A stretch of 12,226 nt of DNA, from assembly GCA_005879775.1 (NCBI GenBank), contig VBJX01000012.1:1-12226 (forward strand), given 5' to 3'. The number at the start of each line of letters is the position of its first letter. Position 1 is the first letter of the stretch. The notes beneath the pieces are model-generated. The model did not search any database. It worked only from the letters and a program-made list of their open reading frames with translations, and had not been told where the DNA came from. The DNA is from Chloroflexota bacterium. Lineage in GTDB: Bacteria > Chloroflexota > Limnocylindria > QHBO01. Positions 1 to 6,421 of this stretch are shown in pieces. Both the position numbers and the translations under genes were made by a program.

Positions 1-1
1 G

Positions 2-175
2 GTGGAGGGACTGCCGGAGCGGCAACGACTGGCGATCTACCTTCGGTATCGGGCAGACCTGCCGTACGAGGAGATCGGAGCGATCCTGGGAATCGTGCCC
101 GCCTCCGCGCGCAGCCATGTGAGCCGTGCGCTCGACGCCCTTCGGGCCGAGCTCGGCGAGGAGGGTTCTCGATGA
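2..175 (+). CDS. ECF-type RNA polymerase sigma factor, C-terminal fragment (partial)
   Basis: The frame is open from the window edge to a TGA at 173-175, giving 57 residues of the 3' end; the start lies outside the window. The fragment reads as sigma-70 region 4: a leading LPERQR, then LPYEEIGAILGI as the first part of a helix-turn-helix, a turn, and SARSHVSRALDALRAEL as the recognition helix and tail. This is the region that contacts the -35 element. The compact end right after region 4 fits the extracytoplasmic-function class. The stop overlaps the next start as ATGA, so the two genes are translationally coupled. Such pairs commonly consist of a sigma factor and a membrane protein that controls or senses for it. 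Regions 1-3 cannot be seen, so the exact ECF group is unknown. Confidence 0.85.
   Translation: MEGLPERQRLAIYLRYRADLPYEEIGAILGIVPASARSHVSRALDALRAELGEEGSR
158..165 (+). promoter_or_regulatory. Strong Shine-Dalgarno for the membrane protein gene
   Basis: GAGGAGGG lies 6 nt before the ATG at 172, inside the last codons of the sigma factor gene. It supports the 172 start and coupled translation across the ATGA junction. Confidence 0.7.
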
Positions 176-861
176 GCGACAACGATCTTGAGCGGAAGCT
201 GCGCTCGCAGCCCGGTCCGCGTGAAGAGGGATACACCCCAACTCGGCTGCCGATGAGCCTGGAGGAGGCTCGGAATCGCCGTTCCAGCCCAACGCCACTG
301 GTCCGCGGCGGACTCTTCGCAGGCGCCGCGGTGGCCGGTGTCCTGGCGGTGGCTGTGGCCGCCGTGGTGCTCTCCGGGCCGCCCGACCATGGCGTTGGGA
401 GCGGGCCCTCCGCCTCGCCCAGCGGCGAGCCATCGGGTTCGTCGCGTGCCTGCGCACCCGAGGACGTGACGCTGAGCGCGGAGCCATGGGGCGGTGCGGC
501 CGGCTCGCGCGGCACCATCGTGACGGCCACTCTCAGTCCGGGTCGCGATGGATGCCAGATTGCCAGCGAGCCGGCGGCGCAGATCACCGATGCCGCCGGC
601 ACAGTGCTCGTCTCGAGCCCGCCCGACGCGACGCCCGGGACGGTGAGCCTCCTCGCCGGACACCCGGAGAGCCTGTCCGTGGTGTGGAGCAATTGGTGCG
701 GGGATCGGCCCCAAGCGGAGCCGCTCACCCTGTCGATCGACCTCGGCCTGGGGTCGATGATGCCGGTTCCCGTGCCGGCCGGCGGTGACGATCCTGTCCC
801 GCCCTGCTCGGGCAGCGGATCGAGCACCTTGGGCGCGCACCTGCAGGGAGAGCTCCAGTAG
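172..861 (+). CDS. Single-pass membrane protein with DUF4232-like extracellular domain, coupled to sigma factor
   Basis: 229 residues. Residues 1-45 are a short charged N-terminus, probably cytoplasmic. About 46-69 form one hydrophobic Ala/Val-rich transmembrane helix, and 71-92 a Gly/Ser/Pro linker. From about 93 to the end is a beta-rich outer domain with four cysteines (C94, C128, C176, C212) that could form two disulfides. The pattern of a Cys opening the domain, a later GxxC, an NWC and a C-terminal PPC followed by small residues resembles DUF4232, a family of secreted actinobacterial and chloroflexal proteins; this is pattern recognition, not a search result. No zinc-binding HxxxCxxC anti-sigma motif is present. 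Position directly after the sigma gene, with an ATGA overlap, suggests a regulator or sensor partner, possibly a non-canonical anti-sigma factor. That role is inferred from context only. Confidence 0.8.
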   Translation: MSDNDLERKLRSQPGPREEGYTPTRLPMSLEEARNRRSSPTPLVRGGLFAGAAVAGVLAVAVAAVVLSGPPDHGVGSGPSASPSGEPSGSSRACAPEDVTLSAEPWGGAAGSRGTIVTATLSPGRDGCQIASEPAAQITDAAGTVLVSSPPDATPGTVSLLAGHPESLSVVWSNWCGDRPQAEPLTLSIDLGLGSMMPVPVPAGGDDPVPPCSGSGSSTLGAHLQGELQ

Positions 862-914
862 GGCAAGTGCGGTTCGGGGCATCGGGCTCGTCGAGGTGAC
901 ACACTTGGTCGCTC

Positions 915-2963
915 ATGACCAATCGACTCGCCACCGAGACGAGCCCGTACCTCCTGCAGCACGCCACCAACCCGGTCGACTGGTACCCGTGGGGGCCGGA
1001 GGCCCTGGAGCGGGCCCGGGCTGAGGACAAGCCGATCTTCCTGTCGATCGGCTATTCGGCCTGTCACTGGTGCCACGTGATGGCCCACGAGTCGTTCGAG
1101 GACCCGGCCATCGCCGCCCAGCTGAACCGCGACTTCGTGCCGATCAAGGTCGACCGCGAGGAGCGGCCCGACCTTGACGACGTGTACATGGCCGCGGTGC
1201 AGGCCATGACCGGCGGGGGCGGCTGGCCGATGAGCGTCTTCCTGACCCCCGATCTCCAGCCGTTCTTCGGCGGCACCTACTTCCCGCCGGATGATCGCCA
1301 CGGCATGCCGAGCTTCCCGCGGGTGCTGAGCGGGGTGGCCGATGCCTTCCGCTCGCGACGCGCCGAAGTCGTGGAGCAGGGCCGCCAGTTAGCCTCGCAT
1401 CTTCAGCAGCAGCTTTCCGTTGTCCCAGGCGGCAGCGGGCCGGAGCGGGCGCAGCTGGAGGCCGCGGCCGCCCGACTGCTCACGGAGTTCGACGCGGTTC
1501 ACGGCGGCTTCGGGCCGGCTCCGAAGTTCCCCGCGCCGATGACGCTCGAGTTCCTGCTGCGCGCCTGGCGCCTGAGCGGCGATCCCGAGACGCTGCGCGC
1601 CGTCACCGTCACGCTCGACCGGATGGCCGATGGCGGGATCAACGACCAGCTGGCCGGCGGCTTCGCGCGCTACAGCACCGATGCCCGCTGGCTGGTGCCG
1701 CACTTCGAGAAGATGCTCTACGACAACGCGCAGCTGGCGCATGCCTATCTCGAGGCCTTCCGCGCCACGCGCCACCGGCGGTACGGCGAGGTGGCGGCCG
1801 CCACCCTCGACTTCATGCTCGCCGAGCTGGCGACCGGGGAAGGCGGCTTCGCCTCGGCGCTCGATGCCGACAGCGAGGGAGAGGAGGGGCGCTTCTACAC
1901 CTGGCAGCACGACGAGCTCACCTCCGTCCTGGCGGCGGCCGGACTGGGCTCGGAGGCGGTCAAGCAGGTGGCGTCCTACTGGGACCTCACCCCCACTGGA
2001 AACTGGGAGGGGCGCACCATCTTCCACGTGGCTGGTGACGCGCCGCCCGCCGACGTGCTGGACCGGGCTCGCGCCGCGCTGCTGGCGACACGCGGTCGCC
2101 GGGTGCGCCCCGGGCGCGACGAGAAGCAGCTGGCCGCCTGGAACGGGATGGCGCTGCGTGCGCTGGCGGACGGTTACCTCGTCCTCGGCGAGGAGCGATT
2201 CCTGGACGCCGCGCGACGGCTGGTGGCCTTCGTCCGCCAACAGCTGCTGCGTGACGGGGATGGGCTGTGGCGGACCGCCCGGGGCGGGGTGGCGCATACG
2301 CCGGCCTTCGCCGAGGACTACGCCAACCTGGCCGATGGGCTGCTGGCTGCCTATGCAGCCGGCGGCGATCCGGACGACCTGCGGCTGGCCGAAGCGCTCA
2401 TGGCCCGCGCCGTTTCCGACTTCTGGGACGATGAGAGCGGCACCTTCTTCGACACGGGCGCTGAGCACGATGCCGTCGTCACGCGCCCGCGCTCCCTGAC
2501 CGATGGAGCCACGCCGGGCGCCAACTCGGTCGCCGCCGACGTGCTGCTGCGCCTGGCGCTGCTCAGCGGCGAACCGGATCACGACCGCCGGGCGCGACGG
2601 ATCCTGGCGGCCGCAGCGCCGCTCCTCGATCGCCACCCGTCGAGCGTGGGGAGGATGCTGAGCGCCGCAGACCGTTCGCTCGGCGACCAGATCGACGTGG
2701 TCGTCGCCGGGGACCCGAGCGACCCGCGCGCCGTAGCCCTGCGACGCGCTGCCGCGGGGCCGTACGCTCCCGACCTGGTCATCGCCCCGTTGCCGGACGG
2801 CGACCGTCTGGGGGAGCTGCAGCTCTTCGCGGCCAAGGTGCCCAGGGACGGCGTTCCGACCGCCTACGTGTGCCGGGGCTACGCCTGCGACGCCCCCACC
2901 AGCGACCCGGATCTGGTTGCCGGCCAGGTGACGGCGCAAGCCGGGAGCCGCCTCGCCGGGTAG
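915..2963 (+). CDS. YyaL/SPATA20-family thioredoxin-fold protein (DUF255) with alpha-toroid domain
   Basis: 682 residues, the normal size for this family. The N-terminal DUF255 domain starts with the typical SPYLLQHATNPVDWYPW and has a thioredoxin-like CHWCH centre (C50, C53) and a WP pair at 104-105 matching the cis-proline position. It is followed by a long alpha/alpha-toroid region like N-acylglucosamine 2-epimerase or glycosidases, with the family landmarks VPHFEKMLYDNAQL, ALDADSEGEEGRFYTW and a terminal YVCRGYACDAPT. The family occurs from bacteria to the mammalian SPATA20 protein; its biochemical role is not settled, and redox or sugar-related functions have been proposed. There is no signal peptide, so it is probably cytosolic. 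The ATG at 915 fits the family N-terminus. Only a weak -10-like CACACT (900-905) and no clear ribosome site precede it. Its TAG stop lies inside the -10 box of the next gene. Confidence 0.93.
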   Translation: MTNRLATETSPYLLQHATNPVDWYPWGPEALERARAEDKPIFLSIGYSACHWCHVMAHESFEDPAIAAQLNRDFVPIKVDREERPDLDDVYMAAVQAMTGGGGWPMSVFLTPDLQPFFGGTYFPPDDRHGMPSFPRVLSGVADAFRSRRAEVVEQGRQLASHLQQQLSVVPGGSGPERAQLEAAAARLLTEFDAVHGGFGPAPKFPAPMTLEFLLRAWRLSGDPETLRAVTVTLDRMADGGINDQLAGGFARYSTDARWLVPHFEKMLYDNAQLAHAYLEAFRATRHRRYGEVAAATLDFMLAELATGEGGFASALDADSEGEEGRFYTWQHDELTSVLAAAGLGSEAVKQVASYWDLTPTGNWEGRTIFHVAGDAPPADVLDRARAALLATRGRRVRPGRDEKQLAAWNGMALRALADGYLVLGEERFLDAARRLVAFVRQQLLRDGDGLWRTARGGVAHTPAFAEDYANLADGLLAAYAAGGDPDDLRLAEALMARAVSDFWDDESGTFFDTGAEHDAVVTRPRSLTDGATPGANSVAADVLLRLALLSGEPDHDRRARRILAAAAPLLDRHPSSVGRMLSAADRSLGDQIDVVVAGDPSDPRAVALRRAAAGPYAPDLVIAPLPDGDRLGELQLFAAKVPRDGVPTAYVCRGYACDAPTSDPDLVAGQVTAQAGSRLAG

Positions 2964-2966
2964 AAT
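2961..2966 (+). promoter_or_regulatory. Start-adjacent -10 box (TAGAAT), probable leaderless promoter of the LCP gene
   Basis: TAGAAT sits 8 nt before the ATG at 2975, the spacing expected when transcription begins at the start codon itself. Its first three bases are also the stop codon of the preceding gene. No good -35 hexamer lies 16-18 nt upstream, and there is no Shine-Dalgarno. The call rests on the -10 match and on recurrence of the same arrangement at three other genes in this window. Confidence 0.55.
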
Positions 2967-2974
2967 CCCCGGCG

Positions 2975-3952
2975 ATGTTCCCCTTCTCCGGCTGGCGTGA
3001 GAACACGCCTCGCGCTCTCCGGCTGCTCACCATTGGCCTCCTCGTCTCGGCCTGCACCAGCGCCTCGGTCCCGCCGAGCCTGGCGCCGACGCCCACCCCG
3101 TCCCCGACTCCGTCGCCGACGCCCACCCCGCCGCCCACGCCATCGCCGTCTCCCACGCCGGTCCCGCTCGACCAGGCGCTCCTCGCCCGCCGCGTCACCT
3201 TCCTGGTGGTCGGCTCCGACTCGAACCTGTCACGCCGCCAGGCAGGCATGGCCACCTATCGGACCGACGCGATGATGGTGGTCAGCGTCAGCGCGGATCG
3301 GACGAAGATCACGATGCTGTCGTTGCCGCGGGACACCGTCGACGTCCCGCTGGCCGATGGACGGATCTACGGTGGCAAGGCCAACGGGATTGCGCAGCTC
3401 TACGGCGTGGAGGGCCTGCGCGGGGCGATGGAGCGGCTGCTCGGTATCAGGATCGACCGCTACATCAAGATCGACATGGACGCCTTCACCTGGATGGTCA
3501 GCTCGGTGGGCGGGATCGACGTCGACGTGCACACCCGGATCGCCGACACGCACATCAACTTCTATCTGGATGCTGGCCCCACGCACCTGTCTGGGCCAAC
3601 GGCCCTCAGCTACACCCGGACGCGGGCCGACTCGGACTACGCGCGTGACGCCCGCCAGCAGCAAGTGGTCCTGGCCCTGGTGCGCAAGTGGCTGGCACCC
3701 ACCACCAGCCTGTCGCTGATCGACTCGATTCGGCTGCTCACCTCGCTGGAGACCGACATCAAGATCGGCGAGGTCCCGACCTTCATCGAGATCGGCCGTC
3801 GCGCGGCCAACGCGCAGGTGACCGCCACCGTGCTCCAGCCGCCGCGCTTCGCGCTCTTCGCCGGGTTCGAGTCAGGCACCAATCGGGGCTGGGTGATGAT
3901 CCCCGACATCGCCGAGATGCGCGCTTATGCCAAGGCGCTCATCGGCAGCTGA
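2975..3952 (+). CDS. LytR-CpsA-Psr (LCP) family protein, predicted lipoprotein
   Basis: 325 residues from ATG 2975, chosen over an in-frame ATG at 2870 because that start would run back through the preceding gene and would not place the signal peptide at the N-terminus. Residues 14-26 form a short hydrophobic signal ending in a lipobox, V24-S25-A26-C27. A Pro/Thr/Ser linker (about 38-63) follows, then the LCP domain from about 72. LCP landmarks are VVGSD, TDAMMVVSVS, the SLPRDT motif with R119-D120, LLGIRIDRYIKIDMDAF, SVGGIDVDV and the arginine-rich YTRTRADSDYARDARQQQ (R215, R217, D219, D221, R224, R227). LCP enzymes transfer undecaprenyl-linked glycopolymers onto peptidoglycan or wall acceptors outside the membrane, using the arginines to bind pyrophosphate. 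Most are anchored by an N-terminal transmembrane helix; anchoring through a lipid-modified cysteine would be unusual. The gene ends 4 bp from the convergent zinc-ribbon gene. Confidence 0.9.
   Translation: MFPFSGWRENTPRALRLLTIGLLVSACTSASVPPSLAPTPTPSPTPSPTPTPPPTPSPSPTPVPLDQALLARRVTFLVVGSDSNLSRRQAGMATYRTDAMMVVSVSADRTKITMLSLPRDTVDVPLADGRIYGGKANGIAQLYGVEGLRGAMERLLGIRIDRYIKIDMDAFTWMVSSVGGIDVDVHTRIADTHINFYLDAGPTHLSGPTALSYTRTRADSDYARDARQQQVVLALVRKWLAPTTSLSLIDSIRLLTSLETDIKIGEVPTFIEIGRRAANAQVTATVLQPPRFALFAGFESGTNRGWVMIPDIAEMRAYAKALIGS
3084..3130 (+). repeat. Short in-gene direct repeat encoding the Pro/Thr/Ser linker
   Basis: A 17-bp sequence, CGCCGACGCCCACCCCG, occurs identically at 3084-3100 and 3114-3130 (30-bp period) with degenerate copies up to about 3160. 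It encodes TPTPSP-type units between the lipobox and the LCP domain. Such tracts change length easily by slippage, so linker length may vary between strains. Confidence 0.7.
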
Positions 3953-3956
3953 CGGC

Positions 3957-4352
3957 TCAGTCGGCGGCGGCCACCGTGGTGGTCTCGCGCGTTCCGCATC
4001 GGTAGCACGACTCGTCGGCGGCACGGATGCGAGTGCCGCAATTGGCGCACGAGACGAGCAGGTCCGATTCGCAGACCGAGCAGAAGCGCGTGGTGGCCGG
4101 GTACTGGAGGCCGTCGACCGGGCAGTACGGGACTCCTCGGGGCGCTTCGATGGCGCCGTCCGGGGCGCGCGGCAGGCGCAGCGCGGGCGCCTGGACCGTT
4201 TCGATCCCAACCTGTGAAACGCGCAGCCAGCCGAGGACCAGCCACGCGAAGTAGAGGCCGGTGAGGCCCAGGAGCCCGAACGGCAGCAGGGTGGCCACGG
4301 TGTGGCCGGCGTCGTTGGCGACCCATTCGATCAGCTGCCGGATGGCGTCCAT
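3957..4352 (-). CDS. Small membrane protein with double zinc ribbon
   Basis: 131 residues. A single hydrophobic segment (about 18-43) is followed by a short linker and a C-terminal cysteine-rich tail. The tail has C77-x2-D80, C91-x2-C94, C102-x2-C105 and C116-x2-C119, which reads as two consecutive zinc ribbons of the kind placed at the ends of many bacterial membrane and regulatory proteins. In the first knuckle the second cysteine is replaced by aspartate. The protein probably sits in the membrane with its zinc ribbons facing the cytoplasm; partner and function are unknown. It converges on the LCP gene with 4 bp between stops and diverges from the deaminase-like gene across a 62-bp gap. The start is supported by TAGAAT 9 nt upstream; no Shine-Dalgarno is seen. 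The conserved knuckle pattern makes a shadow reading frame unlikely. Confidence 0.8.
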   Translation of the reverse strand: MDAIRQLIEWVANDAGHTVATLLPFGLLGLTGLYFAWLVLGWLRVSQVGIETVQAPALRLPRAPDGAIEAPRGVPYCPVDGLQYPATTRFCSVCESDLLVSCANCGTRIRAADESCYRCGTRETTTVAAAD

Positions 4353-4361
4353 GGCCGGCCG

Positions 4362-4367
4362 ATTCTA
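4362..4367 (-). promoter_or_regulatory. Start-adjacent -10 box (TAGAAT), probable leaderless promoter of the zinc-ribbon gene
   Basis: Read on the minus strand, TAGAAT is followed by 9 nt (CGGCCGGCC) and then the ATG at 4352. It is the same box as that before the LCP gene. No convincing -35 is seen. It lies back to back with the plus-strand -10 box at 4383-4388. Confidence 0.55.
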
Positions 4368-4382
4368 GCATCGGGCCTGCGA

Positions 4383-4388
4383 TACACT
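4383..4388 (+). promoter_or_regulatory. -10 box (TACACT) of the deaminase-like gene
   Basis: TACACT lies 26 nt before the ATG at 4415, leaving room for a short leader that carries the GGAGGAG ribosome site. The place where its -35 would lie is occupied by the opposing TAGAAT box at 4362-4367, so the two promoters overlap. Confidence 0.45.
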
Positions 4389-4406
4389 CCGCCAAATCGC
4401 TGACCT

Positions 4407-4413
4407 GGAGGAG
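4407..4413 (+). promoter_or_regulatory. Shine-Dalgarno of the deaminase-like gene
   Basis: GGAGGAG ends one base before the ATG at 4415; the GGAGG core is 3 nt from it, which is closer than usual. It still fixes the start, because no other start codon in this frame places the ELHVH metal motif near the N-terminus. Confidence 0.6.
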
Positions 4414-4414
4414 C

Positions 4415-5476
4415 ATGCCCCGCCCCCGGCTCGACCCTCGCACGCCGCTCACGGAGCTCCACGTGCACCTCGGGGCGGCCGTCACGCCGGCGGTCATGTG
4501 GGGGATCGCCCATGCGCAGGGGATCCGTCTCCCGACCAAGGATTACTGGGCCTTCCGCGACCTGATCACCGTCGGACCGCGACACCGTGGATCCGGCTCG
4601 TTCCAGGCGTACCTCGACCTGTTCCGCTGGACCGAGCTGATCCAGTCGAGCCCGATCGCCGTCGAGCGGAGCATCTACGAGGTGATCGGCGGGGCCTATC
4701 GCAAGAACAACATCACGCGCATCGAGCTGCGCTTCAACCCGATGAAGCGCAACCGGGGTGGGGAGCAGGACCTCGACCACATCATCGCCGCTGCGGTGCG
4801 GGGCATGGACCGCGCCGTGCTCGAGTACCCCCAGGTGCGTGCCGGGCTGATCTTCTGCCTCGATCGCTCGTTCAGCCGGGAGCTGAACGAGATCATTGCC
4901 GCCAAGGCGATCGCCTGGCGCAGCCGCGGCGTGGTGGCGGTCGACATCGCGGGGCCGACCGAGCCCGGCTTCCGCTTCGCCGACTATCGGGCCCTCTTCG
5001 ACGAATGCCGCCGTGCCGGATTGGGGATCACCGTCCACGCCGGAGAGATCGGTGGCGCCGACGAGGTTCGCGAGGCGGTGGAGGCCCTCGACCCGACCCG
5101 CATCGGGCATGGGGTCAAGAGCGCGTACGACCCGGCCGTCATGGACCTGCTGCGCGAGCGCGGGATCGTGCTCGAGGTCTGCCCAACCTCGAACCTGAAC
5201 ACGCGGGTCGTGAGCGACCTCGCCGAGCTGCGGCTCATCCTGCGGCGCTTCATCGACCACCAGGTGCCGTTCACCCTGTCGACCGATGGGCCGGAGATGC
5301 TGCGCTCCTACCTGCGCGACGAGATCGCGCTCCTGCTGCGCCACGAGATGATGACCCTCGACGAGATCCAGCAGGCGATCCAGACCGCCCACCGGGCGAG
5401 CTTCGTGGACGGCGCCAGCGTGCCCATCTCGGACGGCACCGGGGCCGCGCCGATCGCCCTCGAGATCGAGGTCTAG
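4415..5476 (+). CDS. Adenosine deaminase-like amidohydrolase with altered substrate motifs
   Basis: 353 residues, full length for the adenosine deaminase family (COG1816, TIM-barrel amidohydrolases that remove an amino group from purine compounds using one zinc). Visible zinc and catalytic residues in order are H16 and H18 (ELHVHL), H208 and E211 (TVHAGE), H232 (RIGHG), then EVCPTSN (256-260) and D291 (STDG). So the metal site and the general acid and water-orienting positions are kept. Two substrate-contact positions differ. The Asp after HVHL, which in mouse ADA (D19) binds the ribose 5'-hydroxyl, is G20. The second Asp of the usual TDDP (D296 in mouse, contacting purine N7) is G292. The substrate may therefore not be adenosine; another purine derivative or another amine is possible. 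The gene is followed after 18 nt by the PIG-L gene, which has its own -10 box. A nucleoside uptake operon lies 3 kb away. Confidence 0.85.
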   Translation: MPRPRLDPRTPLTELHVHLGAAVTPAVMWGIAHAQGIRLPTKDYWAFRDLITVGPRHRGSGSFQAYLDLFRWTELIQSSPIAVERSIYEVIGGAYRKNNITRIELRFNPMKRNRGGEQDLDHIIAAAVRGMDRAVLEYPQVRAGLIFCLDRSFSRELNEIIAAKAIAWRSRGVVAVDIAGPTEPGFRFADYRALFDECRRAGLGITVHAGEIGGADEVREAVEALDPTRIGHGVKSAYDPAVMDLLRERGIVLEVCPTSNLNTRVVSDLAELRLILRRFIDHQVPFTLSTDGPEMLRSYLRDEIALLLRHEMMTLDEIQQAIQTAHRASFVDGASVPISDGTGAAPIALEIEV

Positions 5477-5481
5477 GCTGA

Positions 5482-5487
5482 TAGACT
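5482..5487 (+). promoter_or_regulatory. Start-adjacent -10 box (TAGACT), probable leaderless promoter of the PIG-L gene
   Basis: TAGACT lies 7 nt before the GTG at 5495, inside the 18-nt gap after the deaminase-like gene. No Shine-Dalgarno is present. The spacing supports the GTG start over the internal ATG at codon 18. Confidence 0.5.
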
Positions 5488-5494
5488 GCCGGCC

Positions 5495-6361
5495 GTGTCC
5501 TCGATCTGGCGGCCTGTACGGGAGCGAAACCCTGCCCGGAGCCTGATGATCGTGGTCGCCCACCCGGGCGACGAGGCCTTCGGATTCGGCGGGGCGATCG
5601 CGCAGGCAGCAGCCTCGGGCGCCTACGTCGTGATCGTATGCGCGACCCGCGGCCACTTCGACCGGCGCCTGCTGGATCGGGCGCCGGCGCCGGGCGGACG
5701 CAATCGCTCGTACACCAAGCCGCTCGTCTGGCGCAACCTGGACACCGTCCGCGAGGACGAGCTGCGCCGCTCGGTGGCGCTCTTGGGGGTGCGCGTGCTC
5801 CGCATGCTCGACTACGCCGAGGAAGGGCTGCCGACGGTCTCCTTCGACGAGCTGGTGGGGCGCATCGTGCAGCCGATCCGGATGCATCGGCCCGAAGTGA
5901 TCCTGAGCTTTGGGCCCGAGGGCGTGACCGGCGATGCCGACCACGCCGTTCTCGGCCGGGCGGTCGAGGCCGCCTTCGACCGGGCGGCCGAGCCCCTTGC
6001 CTACGAGGACGACCTGGAGGAGGACCAGGTGGCGTGGCGGGCGGCCAAGCTCTACCACCTGGTCGTCCCGGCCGCCGCGCTCACCAGCCTGGGCAGCCGC
6101 GCTCCTGACGGCTACGGATCACCCGACGGGTACGACACCCTGACCCTGGATCTCGGTGAGCTGGCGCAGCTCAAGCTGGCGAGCATCGCGCGCCACGTCT
6201 CCCAGGTCGGCTCCAGTGGGCCCTTCCACGACTGGAGCCCCGAAGTGCGCGACGAGTTCCTGGCGACCGAGCATTACCGCCTGGCTCGCTCGAACCTGCC
6301 GGTGGCGGCCGGCAGCGCCGGGCCTCCCCGAGAGTCGTCGCTGTGGGACGGCCTGCCCTAG
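5495..6361 (+). CDS. PIG-L/LmbE-family deacetylase-like protein with HPGDE in place of HPDDE
   Basis: 288 residues from a GTG start. The Rossmann-like PIG-L fold begins at about residue 18 with MIVVAHPGDEAFGFGG, followed by VVIVCATRGH, the ELRRSVALLGV helix, RPEVILSFGPEGVTGDADH with the third metal ligand H150, and AVLGRAVEAAF. Family members such as MshB and GlcNAc-PI de-N-acetylase remove N-acetyl groups from sugar conjugates with one zinc. The zinc ligands H23, D26 and H150 are kept. The first Asp of the HPDDE motif, the proposed general base (D15 in MshB), is G25 (codon GGC). The enzyme may be inactive as a deacetylase, or use another base, or act on a different bond. There is no signal peptide, so it is probably cytosolic. 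The C-terminus ends in a short Pro/Ser tail. It shares strand and close spacing with the deaminase-like gene, but the presence of its own -10 box suggests partly independent expression. Confidence 0.85.
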   Translation: MSSIWRPVRERNPARSLMIVVAHPGDEAFGFGGAIAQAAASGAYVVIVCATRGHFDRRLLDRAPAPGGRNRSYTKPLVWRNLDTVREDELRRSVALLGVRVLRMLDYAEEGLPTVSFDELVGRIVQPIRMHRPEVILSFGPEGVTGDADHAVLGRAVEAAFDRAAEPLAYEDDLEEDQVAWRAAKLYHLVVPAAALTSLGSRAPDGYGSPDGYDTLTLDLGELAQLKLASIARHVSQVGSSGPFHDWSPEVRDEFLATEHYRLARSNLPVAAGSAGPPRESSLWDGLP

Positions 6362-6415
6362 GGCCGATCCCTGCAACGTCAACAAAGGTAGTGCCGGAGG
6401 CCAGCGCCCCTCTGC

Positions 6416-6421
6416 TACCCT
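6416..6421 (+). promoter_or_regulatory. Possible -10 box (TACCCT) of the Mrp gene
   Basis: TACCCT lies 46 nt before the ATG at 6468 in the 106-bp gap, the longest intergenic stretch in the window. It matches TAnnnT but no -35 is evident, so the call is weak. Confidence 0.3.

Noticed and set aside
1389..2939. Long minus-strand open frame opposite the YyaL-type gene (516 codons)
   Set aside because: High GC removes stop codons from antisense frames. The translation has no recognisable motif and a composition rich in Arg, Gly and Gln, while the plus strand holds a clear full-length family member.
3953..3956. Bidirectional terminator between the LCP and zinc-ribbon genes
   Set aside because: Only 4 bp separate the stops, and no stable stem with T-tracts was seen around the junction.
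4331..6058. Long minus-strand open frame opposite the deaminase-like and PIG-L genes (575 codons)
   Set aside because: It spans two unrelated real genes and their intergenic gap, with low-complexity Asp/Arg/His-rich translation and no domain. It is a GC shadow.
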